DNA of 64,000 nucleotides from Gilliamella sp. B3022 (GTDB lineage Bacteria; Pseudomonadota; Gammaproteobacteria; Enterobacterales; Orbaceae): NCBI RefSeq assembly GCF_028751545.1, contig NZ_CP071867.1, positions 2,391,306 to 2,455,305 of the forward strand, read 5' to 3'. Shown piece by piece: positions 9,301 to 16,731 of this stretch (position 1 is its first letter; each line of letters starts with the position of its first letter). The notes under the pieces were generated by a model. It saw only the letters and a program-made list of their open reading frames with translations, ran no database searches and was not told where the DNA came from. The position numbers and the translations under genes were made by a program.

Positions 9301-10478
9301 ATGAGTTTTTGCTACATTCTGATTATGATAAAGAAATGTCACTATTAATTAATTCTTTAATATCAGCATATAATAAAGATTGGAATACGGCGATAGACCA
9401 ATTAAATATTTTACTGAAAAGTAATGTAAATGAATATTTTCTGAAAAAATTCTTTCCTGAATTAATACTGGCAGATGTATATAGAAAAAATAATGAGCCT
9501 GAAAAATGTCAAACGCAATTAGTTAATTTTGAAAAACACAAAACGTATAATTTTGAATTCGAATTGCAAAAAATTAAATTATACATTATTAAGAAAGATT
9601 ATTCTGGTATATCTTCTCATTTAAAGAAAACATTTAATAATAATTATATGATTATTCCTATTTCAGCCTTAAATATTTACATTGAAGCATTGCAAATGTC
9701 TGCAAATTGGGAAGAAATAATAGCCTTTTCTCAGGTATTATTAAAAAAAGAGGGAAATTGGAAAATTATTGCACAACAAATGTTAGCAGAAGCAGGTTAT
9801 CGAAAATATCAAATTTCTCTATTTTTTAATAATGTTAAAGTAAGATTTGAAGATATTAAAGATAATAAAACTAAAGCGTTTATTTTGATGACTCAAGAAA
9901 AATGGGAAGGAGCTTTTCAATGTTGGGAAAAAATTACTAATAAAAAAGCAATAGATCTCTTTTATCAATTAACTTGTTGCTATTATCTCCACAGTTCGAC
10001 ATATGCAATGAAAATTAAATCTGCCTTTTTAGAAAAAGGCTTATTTGAGCAAAATGAATTAGATATATTAAATGTGCTCGTGAAAATGACACAACAAAAT
10101 TGGGGTGGGGCTATTATGCAGCTTAATCCCTTAATAAATTCTAATACAAATAAATATTTTTTGAAGAAATATATATTACAACTGATTTTAGCTGATATTT
10201 TTCGTAATATAGGGCAATATGAAAAATCGAATAAATTATTAGACGATTTTGAAAAACATACACCTAATAATACACAATGCCATATACAAATGGTTAAAGT
10301 TGCTCTTGCTCAGAAAAATTACAAAAAAGTGGTTAATTTATTGAATGAGATATTTGGTAACAATTATCAATTAATGCCACCATCTGTTTTGGCTGATTAC
10401 ATTCAAGGCTTAACAATGTTTGTAAGTAATGAAATGGCAAATCTAGATAAAATTGTTAAATTTTCTAAGAAAAAATAA
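6357..10478 (+). CDS. Bifunctional GT2 / CDP-glycerol-type polymerase with C-terminal repeats
   Basis: 1373 residues in three parts. Residues about 40-270 are a GT-A family 2 glycosyltransferase: FTVVSAVYGVERYL at the start, LVDDDSKDNS, and SFMDPDDF as the DxD region. Residues about 490-850 are a Glyphos_transf (TagF/TarF-like) domain with FLQHGVIKDD, KLTGLPRHDALF, MPTWRDS and LITDYSSIAFEMAYL, the family known to transfer polyol phosphate from CDP-glycerol or CDP-ribitol. From residue 864 to the end is a helical, TPR-like region made of 240-residue repeats (separate entry). Similar polymerases build teichoic-acid-like capsules in Pasteurellaceae and Neisseria. It is the last gene of the forward capsule run and is followed by a hairpin at 10490. 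Confidence 0.85.
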   Translation: MSIIKKWNKLRKNPKLFFTDMYEKRQNYILKHSPSIKYKTEQKFTVVSAVYGVERYLNDYFESLVNQTIGFEDHIHLILVDDDSKDNSAQIIKKWQKKYPNNITYIHKENGGQASARNFGMDYVKTKWVSFMDPDDFVSLDYYEEIAKVMDKNPEDTGMVCCNFIFYNENVDQYSDTHPLKYRFANGIKYNSNFDFGKNIVMAVNSGIFLTQVILENDLFFDTRLKPSFEDARFASEYIYYIKSLKVAFLPSAKYYYRKREDNSSTLDTSWNDKRKFLDAIERGPIFVLEFYKERLEQIPEFIQRQALYDFAWICKRLINNPNPLNILSEDEKIKFYENAETVLSYIDKEVILGFDLAGIWFLFKVGILGTFKGITEINQIAYIERYDPAKKEILISYHSYNDSDIAILFDNNDTIPKYQKKKKHTFGDRYFVTTYKLWVPLPENFNKFEIKFNGVHSKIFIKGTFFYTGVSHEKMMEHLAKFAQTNKREHWILMDRDSAADDNAEHLYRYIRSEHPNRDIYYVLSNKSHDWDRLKKDNFNLLNFGSFEHKKLLKTASKVVSSHIDKYVNDYFSDGSMLNQQFVFLQHGVIKDDLSNWINTKKNVSLMLTSTEPEFNSIAFDDKYFLTNKEVKLTGLPRHDALFFQKDKFASEQKIILIMPTWRDSILPKAKTDRSERDKNPNFMLTDYAIHWKSFIHSEELKRITNDGVKVIFALHKNIEPYLDEFNIPSYIEQWRSENCSIQELFLKSTLLITDYSSIAFEMAYLEKQIIYYQFDENEFFSGKHTFSKGYFDYRQHGFGPVVTKEEDLNRALNDIVKNDFAIKEPYFSRIKTVYPYRDGKCCERTFEAIEDLDKPYDMPEEVNVSILTDFLLRAYQEQNWPIAIQRAIQLLSIDKTQEELAYLILAEATYYQRNPSLFPVNISNIKNHKVLAFLFMGREQWYQAYDSWNKVNENSSVKLFYQLICCQHLPNKDHIVKVQNEFLLHSDYDKEMSLLINSLISAYNKDWNTAIDQLNILLKSNVNEYFLKKFFPELILADVYRKNNEPEKCQTQLVNFEKHKTYNFEFELQKIKLYIIKKDYSGISSHLKKTFNNNYMIIPISALNIYIEALQMSANWEEIIAFSQVLLKKEGNWKIIAQQMLAEAGYRKYQISLFFNNVKVRFEDIKDNKTKAFILMTQEKWEGAFQCWEKITNKKAIDLFYQLTCCYYLHSSTYAMKIKSAFLEKGLFEQNELDILNVLVKMTQQNWGGAIMQLNPLINSNTNKYFLKKYILQLILADIFRNIGQYEKSNKLLDDFEKHTPNNTQCHIQMVKVALAQKNYKKVVNLLNEIFGNNYQLMPPSVLADYIQGLTMFVSNEMANLDKIVKFSKKK
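8946..10478 (+). repeat. Two full 240-residue repeats plus a partial third, inside the polymerase gene
   Basis: At protein level, residues 864-1102 and 1103-1342 align over their length, and residues 1343-1373 begin a third copy. Matching anchors are VLAFLFMGREQWYQAYDSW with AFILMTQEKWEGAFQCW; KLFYQLICCQHL with DLFYQLTCCYYL; NEYFLKKFFPELILADVYR with NKYFLKKYILQLILADIFR; and SALNIYIEALQM with SVLADYIQGLTM. Spacing between the anchors is constant at 239-240 residues. The repeats look helical and TPR-like. They were found by eye, so limits may shift by a few residues. Confidence 0.8.
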
Positions 10479-10489
10479 AAGTTATTAAG

Positions 10490-10523
10490 TTGACAACCTT
10501 ATTAAGGATATCAAGGTTGTCAA
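10490..10523. terminator. Hairpin between the convergent capsule genes
   Basis: An 11-bp perfect inverted repeat (TTGACAACCTT at 10490-10500, AAGGTTGTCAA at 10513-10523) with a 12-nt loop sits between the polymerase stop (10478) and the stop of the reverse-strand glycosyltransferase (10540). There is no long U tract on either side, so it may be a weak bidirectional terminator or an RNA-stabilising hairpin. Confidence 0.6.
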
Positions 10524-10539
10524 TTAAGAACTAAATAAT

Positions 10540-11532
10540 TTATCCTTTAACTTGAGGTTTTAATGAGTTAAGCTTTTCATTAAAGCATCGAACAATATGC
10601 ATTTCCATTCCAACTAATTGTTTAGTTGTTAGCGGTTTTTCCATACAAAAAATCTCAAACCCATCTATTTTTGATGCGTAATCAAGCCATAAATTTCGAT
10701 ACAAATACATATGACTTCCATTATTAAAAATAAACCATTTGATTATATTTTTTTCAAGTTTTCTCCAAGGTTTAAATTTTGTAATAAAATGGATATTTTT
10801 AGTATCAAACTCAAAGTTATCATTACTTTCTCGTGTGGATAGTACTCGATGATTATATGTCTCAGGGATTTTCTTGAATTTTCCTTTTGTACTTTCAATG
10901 ACTAATGCGAATGCAATTTGTTCTAATAATTTTGCATTAGGTGATTCTCTTTTGAGTAGTAAGTAAGCATCAGATAGTTTTTCAAATATTTTTTGTTCAG
11001 TATAATTTTTATTATTAAAACCAAGAAAACCTACATTCATGTAGTCGATAGTTTGCCCTGAAATTATATTATCGTCTATTAATTTCTTAATGGTTTCTTT
11101 TTCAATATTCTCTTTTTCTAAATTTACTTTATTCGTCCAACCAGAAAAAAACACATCACGAGGTTCTATTTCATCTAATATATATTTACCTACACAAAGA
11201 ATATCATAATCAACTTTATAGGAGTAAGTATAACCTAATTCACCAAGATAAATAGGTAATGCATAATTATAAAAAATATCGATAGGCCAATGATTTTCAA
11301 TCATCATCGAAAATTTTTCTTCAATACCAAATTTTCTTAACTCTTTAGTATCAATAAAATTTATAGAATGCTTACTTAATGTTTGCTGCATGTAAGGTGT
11401 CAATTTACTTCCATCAAAACACATGAACATATCGAAAATATCATTGTTGTATTCTTTAATACTTTCTAAAGCTACTAGAGCGGGAAAATAAATATTCTCA
11501 TCGCCCGCTATAAATATTGCCTGTTTTTTCAT
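10540..11532 (-). CDS. Putative GT-A fold glycosyltransferase (GT8-like)
   Basis: 330 residues. It opens with QAIFIAGDENIYFPALVALESI, the pattern of GT8-like and other GT-A enzymes that bind a nucleotide sugar near the N terminus. A DxD-type metal site is visible in YSYKVDYDILCVG (about residue 105), followed by DYMNVGFLGFNNK (about 165), typical of the acceptor-side strand. There is no signal peptide or membrane segment, so it is probably a cytoplasmic transferase. AGGG seven bases before ATG 11532 is a good ribosome site. It faces the capsule genes and ends 62 bp from them, so it likely adds a side sugar to the capsule or LPS. The substrate is unknown. Confidence 0.65.
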   Translation of the reverse strand: MKKQAIFIAGDENIYFPALVALESIKEYNNDIFDMFMCFDGSKLTPYMQQTLSKHSINFIDTKELRKFGIEEKFSMMIENHWPIDIFYNYALPIYLGELGYTYSYKVDYDILCVGKYILDEIEPRDVFFSGWTNKVNLEKENIEKETIKKLIDDNIISGQTIDYMNVGFLGFNNKNYTEQKIFEKLSDAYLLLKRESPNAKLLEQIAFALVIESTKGKFKKIPETYNHRVLSTRESNDNFEFDTKNIHFITKFKPWRKLEKNIIKWFIFNNGSHMYLYRNLWLDYASKIDGFEIFCMEKPLTTKQLVGMEMHIVRCFNEKLNSLKPQVKG

Positions 11533-11814
11533 TTTTTTCCCTAAATAATTATCTAAAAATCCTTTAACCAGGAAAAGGCTAAAATTAGAACTTTATATAA
11601 TATAGTATAAATTTTATTTTATAAAATATTTTCATTATTAAAGAATAATAGGTGAATCATTAGTTATACTAGGCAGAGTAGGTGAACAAAATAAAATTAT
11701 ATTTAATTCTAAAATATGAGGATGAATTATTATAAAAGTGCTTTGCAAATTAAACGTATATAAGCAAATATTATAGGAATGATTTTACTCAAACGTATAG
11801 GTTTCTGAAACTTC

Positions 11815-11843
11815 TTGACAAGGATTATTAAATTAATTATAAC
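11815..11843 (+). promoter_or_regulatory. Sigma-70 promoter for rlhA
   Basis: TTGACA (11815-11820), a 17-bp spacer and TATAAC (11838-11843) form a near-consensus promoter 59 bp upstream of the rlhA start. The rest of the 11533-11901 gap, which also carries the divergent upstream region of the glycosyltransferase gene, shows no further gene. Confidence 0.75.
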
Positions 11844-11901
11844 GTTTGAATATTACCAGTTAGCCAGTCATCTTAAGTTGTATTTTTAAAAAGAGTCATT
11901 A

Positions 11902-13842
11902 ATGCTAAATCCCAAAAGTATCAACAATAAATTAGAACTTCTCAGTCCAGCCAAAAATATCGAAATTGCAAAACAGGCCATCTTACATGGTGCAGATGCC
12001 GTCTATATAGGTGGACCAAATTTTGGGGCTAGACATAATGCAGGTAATTCCGTTAGTGATCTTGCAAAATTAGTTGAATTTGCTCATCAATATTATGTCA
12101 AAATTTTTGTTACATTAAATACTATACTGCATGATAACGAATTGGAATTAGCAAGGAACCTAATTTGGCAATTGTATGATGCTGGTATTGATGCTTTAAT
12201 TGTCCAAGATATGGGCATATTAAATATGGATATTCCGCCTATTGATTTACACGCGAGTACGCAAATGGATATTCGTACCCCTGAAAAAGCAAAATTCCTT
12301 TCTGATGTTGGTTTCTCTCAAATTGTATTGGCTCGAGAACTTAATTTAACTGAAATTGCTAATATTAATCAGCATACTGATGCAAATATTGAGTTTTTCA
12401 TTCATGGTGCATTATGTGTTGCTTTTTCTGGTCAATGTTATATTTCTCATGCTCAAACTGGACGAAGTGCAAATCGAGGTGATTGTTCACAATCTTGTAG
12501 ATTACCTTATACCTTAAAAGATGATAAAGGTCGAATAGTTGCCTATCAAAAACATTTATTATCTATGAAAGACAATAATCAATCCGAAAATCTAATTGAG
12601 CTAATTCAAGCTGGAATAAGATCATTTAAAATTGAAGGGAGATATAAAGACGTGAGTTATGTTAAAAATATAACCGCATTTTATCGGCAAAAATTAGATC
12701 AAATTCTAGCTCAATCATCAGAATTGCTTCCAGCTTCAAGTGGTCGGGTTGAACACTTTTTTACACCCGATCCTAATCGAACCTTTCATAGAGGAAGCAC
12801 AGATTATTTCATTCATGGCAGACACCCCGATATATTAGCCATAGATTCGCCCAAATACCTGGGAGAGCAAATTGGCGAAATCACGAAAGTGACCTCAAAA
12901 ACTTTGGATATTAAAAGCGAACACACATTAAGTAATGGTGATGGACTTAATGTACTGATCCAACGTGATATTATCGGATTCAGAGCGGACAAAGTTGAAA
13001 AGATATCCGGAAATCACTACCGCATTTATCCTAATGAGGTACCTAAACACCTTTATTCTGTTAAATTTCCGCATGCAGTTAATCGAAATTTGGATCATTT
13101 ATGGCAACAAAGTTTATTAAAAGATTCCAGTAAACGATGTGTTGGCGTTTCATTTGAACTCGAAAACAGTATTGATGGAATTAGATTAAAAGCAAGAAGC
13201 GAAGAGGGCATGAGTGTTGAATTAACACTCAACGGCCATTTTGAACCCGCTACTCAGCCAGATAAAATGCTAAAGAATATTCAAGAAAATTTATCTAAAC
13301 TGGGCAATACGCTGTATTATCTTTCTGATCTAAAAATGAAATTATCGACAGTATATTTTATTCCCAACAGTCAACTTAATCAGTTAAGGCGGGAAGTTAT
13401 TAGCAGACTTACGGTGGAAAGATTAACCAATTATAAACGCAAGGTGCGTAGACCAGAAATAAGTCCAACCGCAATTTATCCAGAGACACAACTGAATTTT
13501 TTGGCTAATGTTTATAATCACAAAGCGCGGGAATTCTATAAACAGCATGGAGTTGAATTGATTGAAAGTGCTTATGAAGCCCATGAAGTGAAAAATGATG
13601 CTCCATTAATGATAACCAAGCATTGCTTAAGATTTGCGTTTAATTTATGTCCAAAGCAAGCTAAAGGGATCCAAGGTGTGAAAACTAAAGTAACCCCTAT
13701 GAAACTTGTGCAAAATAATGAAGAATTATTATTGAAATTTAATTGCAAAGCTTGTGAAATGCAGATTTGGGGAAAAATAAAAAAACACATATTAAAAATG
13801 CCATTACCTGGTAGTGATATTATTTTGGTTGTCAAAAGTTAA
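11902..13842 (+). CDS. rlhA: 23S rRNA 5-hydroxycytidine synthase, U32 peptidase-like (RlhA)
   Basis: 646 residues against 653 for E. coli RlhA (YdcP). RlhA hydroxylates C2501 of 23S rRNA. The N-terminal U32 barrel contains ELLSPAKNIEIAKQAILHGADAVY (start of domain), DLHASTQMDIR (about 115), FIHGALCVAFSGQCYISHA (about 160-178) and the GDCSQSCRLPY cysteines (about 190-200). FKIEGRYKDVSYV (about 242) ends the U32 signature. The C-terminal domain carries further cysteines (CLRF, CPKQ, CKAC) that may bind an iron-sulfur cluster, as in related TrhP. I prefer RlhA over TrhP because of the long C-terminal region. Its 3' half is duplicated in inverted orientation at 14544-15736. Confidence 0.85.
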   Translation: MLNPKSINNKLELLSPAKNIEIAKQAILHGADAVYIGGPNFGARHNAGNSVSDLAKLVEFAHQYYVKIFVTLNTILHDNELELARNLIWQLYDAGIDALIVQDMGILNMDIPPIDLHASTQMDIRTPEKAKFLSDVGFSQIVLARELNLTEIANINQHTDANIEFFIHGALCVAFSGQCYISHAQTGRSANRGDCSQSCRLPYTLKDDKGRIVAYQKHLLSMKDNNQSENLIELIQAGIRSFKIEGRYKDVSYVKNITAFYRQKLDQILAQSSELLPASSGRVEHFFTPDPNRTFHRGSTDYFIHGRHPDILAIDSPKYLGEQIGEITKVTSKTLDIKSEHTLSNGDGLNVLIQRDIIGFRADKVEKISGNHYRIYPNEVPKHLYSVKFPHAVNRNLDHLWQQSLLKDSSKRCVGVSFELENSIDGIRLKARSEEGMSVELTLNGHFEPATQPDKMLKNIQENLSKLGNTLYYLSDLKMKLSTVYFIPNSQLNQLRREVISRLTVERLTNYKRKVRRPEISPTAIYPETQLNFLANVYNHKAREFYKQHGVELIESAYEAHEVKNDAPLMITKHCLRFAFNLCPKQAKGIQGVKTKVTPMKLVQNNEELLLKFNCKACEMQIWGKIKKHILKMPLPGSDIILVVKS

Positions 13843-14010
13843 AATTCTATTTATCAAACGGATTTTAAAGGTTAAGACATCATGTAATGGAGGCTATTAA
13901 AAATTAGATAAATTGGTCAAAATAAATCATATTTAACATAATATACATTATACGAACCAATTTAAACTAAATAAATTTAAAGCAGTTGTAGCATTTTTGA
14001 CTAGTGCTGA
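12818..14010 (+). repeat. Left arm of a 1193-bp perfect inverted repeat
   Basis: Bases 12818-14010 are the exact reverse complement of 14544-15736: positions pair as x and 28554-x. I compared the two arms by coordinate, by the identical 317-residue translations and base by base from the stop codon to 14010. The arm covers the 3' half of rlhA plus 168 bp downstream. The outer edge is abrupt. Inward of 14010 the two sides remain similar for about 85 bp but with single-base indels. Confidence 0.95.
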
Positions 14011-14543
14011 ATATATTAAAACGTTTGAAATATCATTACATACCATACTTTTAAGATTTTAAAAAATATCATTCTTTTTTAACATATTTTTTTTTGTTAA
14101 TTTTAATTGTTATGGAATATATGCATAATACAGAATGTAAAGTATAAAATGTACAAAAGTTATTCATATAATTTTTCCGAATTATTGATAAAAACGATGA
14201 TGTAGTATTTTTAATAAAAAGAGGCATTTTATAAATAATGCAAATGAATACAATTTCTGAAAGTTTAAAAAATTATGGAATAGTTATTATAATGAACCCT
14301 CAAGATAACTCCTTAGACTTATTGTCTCAAATTGATGTGACTAAGCGATCACAAATTTTGAGTATAAATTCATTATTTAAAATGGTCATAAAGTTCTAAA
14401 CATAATAATGTCAGAATCAAAAATCTTCTTTATATATAATACGTAGAAATAAATAAGTATAGTAAGAAAGATATGTTGAAAAGAATGAATTTTTTAAAAT
14501 CTTAAAAGTATGTATGTAATGATATTTCAAACGTTTTAATATA
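14011..14543. other. Spacer of the inverted repeat
   Basis: 533 bp between the perfect arms. About 85 bp at each edge are diverged inverted copies of each other (for example CATACCATAC on the left against CATACATAC read in reverse on the right). The core carries one small open frame (14238-14399). No transposase, attachment site or terminal repeat of a known insertion sequence was recognised. Confidence 0.7.
14238..14399 (+). CDS. Small hypothetical protein in the inverted-repeat spacer
   Basis: 53 codons, MQMNTISESLKNYGIVIIMN at the start, ending with LFKMVIKF. AAAAAGAGG lies 13 bases before the ATG, which is too far for an ideal ribosome site; a second ATG two codons later does not improve it. 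There is no recognisable domain, signal peptide or membrane segment. It could be a real small protein, the stump of a longer gene cut by the rearrangement, or chance. Its position at the centre of the inverted repeat is the only notable context. Confidence 0.3.
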   Translation: MQMNTISESLKNYGIVIIMNPQDNSLDLLSQIDVTKRSQILSINSLFKMVIKF

Positions 14544-15736
14544 TCAGCACTAGTCAAAAATGCTACAACTGCTTTAAATTTATTTAGTTTAAATTGGTTC
14601 GTATAATGTATATTATGTTAAATATGATTTATTTTGACCAATTTATCTAATTTTTAATAGCCTCCATTACATGATGTCTTAACCTTTAAAATCCGTTTGA
14701 TAAATAGAATTTTAACTTTTGACAACCAAAATAATATCACTACCAGGTAATGGCATTTTTAATATGTGTTTTTTTATTTTTCCCCAAATCTGCATTTCAC
14801 AAGCTTTGCAATTAAATTTCAATAATAATTCTTCATTATTTTGCACAAGTTTCATAGGGGTTACTTTAGTTTTCACACCTTGGATCCCTTTAGCTTGCTT
14901 TGGACATAAATTAAACGCAAATCTTAAGCAATGCTTGGTTATCATTAATGGAGCATCATTTTTCACTTCATGGGCTTCATAAGCACTTTCAATCAATTCA
15001 ACTCCATGCTGTTTATAGAATTCCCGCGCTTTGTGATTATAAACATTAGCCAAAAAATTCAGTTGTGTCTCTGGATAAATTGCGGTTGGACTTATTTCTG
15101 GTCTACGCACCTTGCGTTTATAATTGGTTAATCTTTCCACCGTAAGTCTGCTAATAACTTCCCGCCTTAACTGATTAAGTTGACTGTTGGGAATAAAATA
15201 TACTGTCGATAATTTCATTTTTAGATCAGAAAGATAATACAGCGTATTGCCCAGTTTAGATAAATTTTCTTGAATATTCTTTAGCATTTTATCTGGCTGA
15301 GTAGCGGGTTCAAAATGGCCGTTGAGTGTTAATTCAACACTCATGCCCTCTTCGCTTCTTGCTTTTAATCTAATTCCATCAATACTGTTTTCGAGTTCAA
15401 ATGAAACGCCAACACATCGTTTACTGGAATCTTTTAATAAACTTTGTTGCCATAAATGATCCAAATTTCGATTAACTGCATGCGGAAATTTAACAGAATA
15501 AAGGTGTTTAGGTACCTCATTAGGATAAATGCGGTAGTGATTTCCGGATATCTTTTCAACTTTGTCCGCTCTGAATCCGATAATATCACGTTGGATCAGT
15601 ACATTAAGTCCATCACCATTACTTAATGTGTGTTCGCTTTTAATATCCAAAGTTTTTGAGGTCACTTTCGTGATTTCGCCAATTTGCTCTCCCAGGTATT
15701 TGGGCGAATCTATGGCTAATATATCGGGGTGTCTGC
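14544..15736 (-). repeat. Right arm of the 1193-bp perfect inverted repeat
   Basis: Exact reverse complement of 12818-14010. At 15736 the match ends abruptly: the left arm continues into rlhA codons, while the right arm runs into unrelated AT-rich DNA upstream of fnr. Confidence 0.95.
14712..15736 (-). pseudogene. Duplicated 3' half of rlhA (no 5' end)
   Basis: The reverse strand encodes the last 340 or so residues of RlhA, identical to the intact copy, and then loses homology at 15736. An in-frame TAA lies just upstream of the junction and there is no ATG start; a GTG at 15665 would give 317 residues lacking the whole U32 catalytic barrel. It is therefore a non-functional fragment made by inverted duplication. 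Complete identity means either that the event is very recent or that the arms are being homogenised by gene conversion. Confidence 0.9.
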
Positions 15737-15967
15737 TTGTTATTTATGTCGAATTGATATAGTTATTTATGGTATTTACAAATCATTATTAGCATATTAC
15801 CTTCGAAAGGGTTATGATAAAATTATATGAAATATAAAAGTTTTTTATATTTCTAAAAGATATTAGATTATTTTTGTAAATAAGAAAATAATGTCTAACC
15901 ACTCTATGTTTTTTTATTATAGAATACATTGTTCTTATCAACTAATGGATTAACACTTTTAGAAAAA

Positions 15968-16681
15968 ATGCAAAATAAATATAAGTCATTACGATCAAAA
16001 AGTTATTCTGTTCCATGTGAATTGTGCAGTACCGGGTCACTCTGTATCCCAATGTTACTCAATAATACTCTGCATACAGTTTTAGATCGTAAAAAGTCTT
16101 ATATAAAAGATGAGATCTTGATTCACGAAAATACATCCTTCAAAAAATTTTTCATCATTCATTCAGGTGCATTAAAAACCTACATCACTACTTCAAATGG
16201 TAATGAACAAATTAATGGTTTCTATCTACCAGGAGATATTGTCGGATTAGATTCTATAGCAACAAGAGTTTATAACTATACGGTTAAAGCATTAAATAAT
16301 GTTGCAATATGCGAACTGCATTATGATGAATTAATGTCTTTAGTTGATACAAATAAAACTGTAAGAGATATGATTTTTAAATTACTAAGCAATGATATTT
16401 ACAATTATCAAAAATTAGTTTTATGTTATTCGCAAAAAAAGGCTGATGAACGTCTAGCTTATTTTATTTATTCTCTTTATAAACGTTATGAAAAACGTGG
16501 TCACACGTCATTGAATATAAAGTTATCTATGAGCAGAACCGATATTGCCAATTATTTGGGATTAACCATTGAAACAGTTAGCCGAATTTTAACAAAATTT
16601 CAGGAGCTTGATGTTTTATCTGTAAAAGGAAAATATATTTTTATCAAAAATTTAAATGCTTTAATTGTTTTGGGAAAGTAA
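15968..16681 (+). CDS. fnr: Anaerobic transcription regulator FNR
   Basis: 237 residues from ATG 15968; a TTG at 15929 in the same frame would give 250. FNR senses oxygen with a 4Fe-4S cluster and controls anaerobic genes. The cluster ligands are Cys17, Cys20 and Cys26 (CELCSTGSLC) and Cys115 (VAICEL), matching Cys20/23/29/122 of the E. coli protein. The CRP-type beta roll covers about 30-130. The dimer helix leads to the helix-turn-helix MSRTDIANYLGLTIETVSRI (about 190-210), whose ETVSR keeps the Glu, Ser and Arg that read TTGAT half sites. I chose the ATG because it gives an N terminus close to that of E. coli. The ribosome site is weak at both starts. ydgH follows after 50 bp. Confidence 0.92.
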   Translation: MQNKYKSLRSKSYSVPCELCSTGSLCIPMLLNNTLHTVLDRKKSYIKDEILIHENTSFKKFFIIHSGALKTYITTSNGNEQINGFYLPGDIVGLDSIATRVYNYTVKALNNVAICELHYDELMSLVDTNKTVRDMIFKLLSNDIYNYQKLVLCYSQKKADERLAYFIYSLYKRYEKRGHTSLNIKLSMSRTDIANYLGLTIETVSRILTKFQELDVLSVKGKYIFIKNLNALIVLGK

Positions 16682-16731
16682 TTTATTTCGTGATAAAATA
16701 TCAATAAAGTTAATTCTAAGGTTAATCAAAT

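Noticed and set aside
10490-10523. CRISPR-like or regulatory repeat
   Set aside because: Single inverted repeat only, located between two converging genes, so a terminator-type hairpin is simpler.
13572-13835. Open frames opposite rlhA and its copy (13572-13835 reverse, 14719-14982 forward)
   Set aside because: Antisense shadows of the rlhA coding sequence; identical in both arms because the DNA is duplicated.
14011-14543. Insertion sequence at the palindrome centre
   Set aside because: No transposase, no terminal inverted repeats with target duplication, and the outer arms are rlhA sequence.
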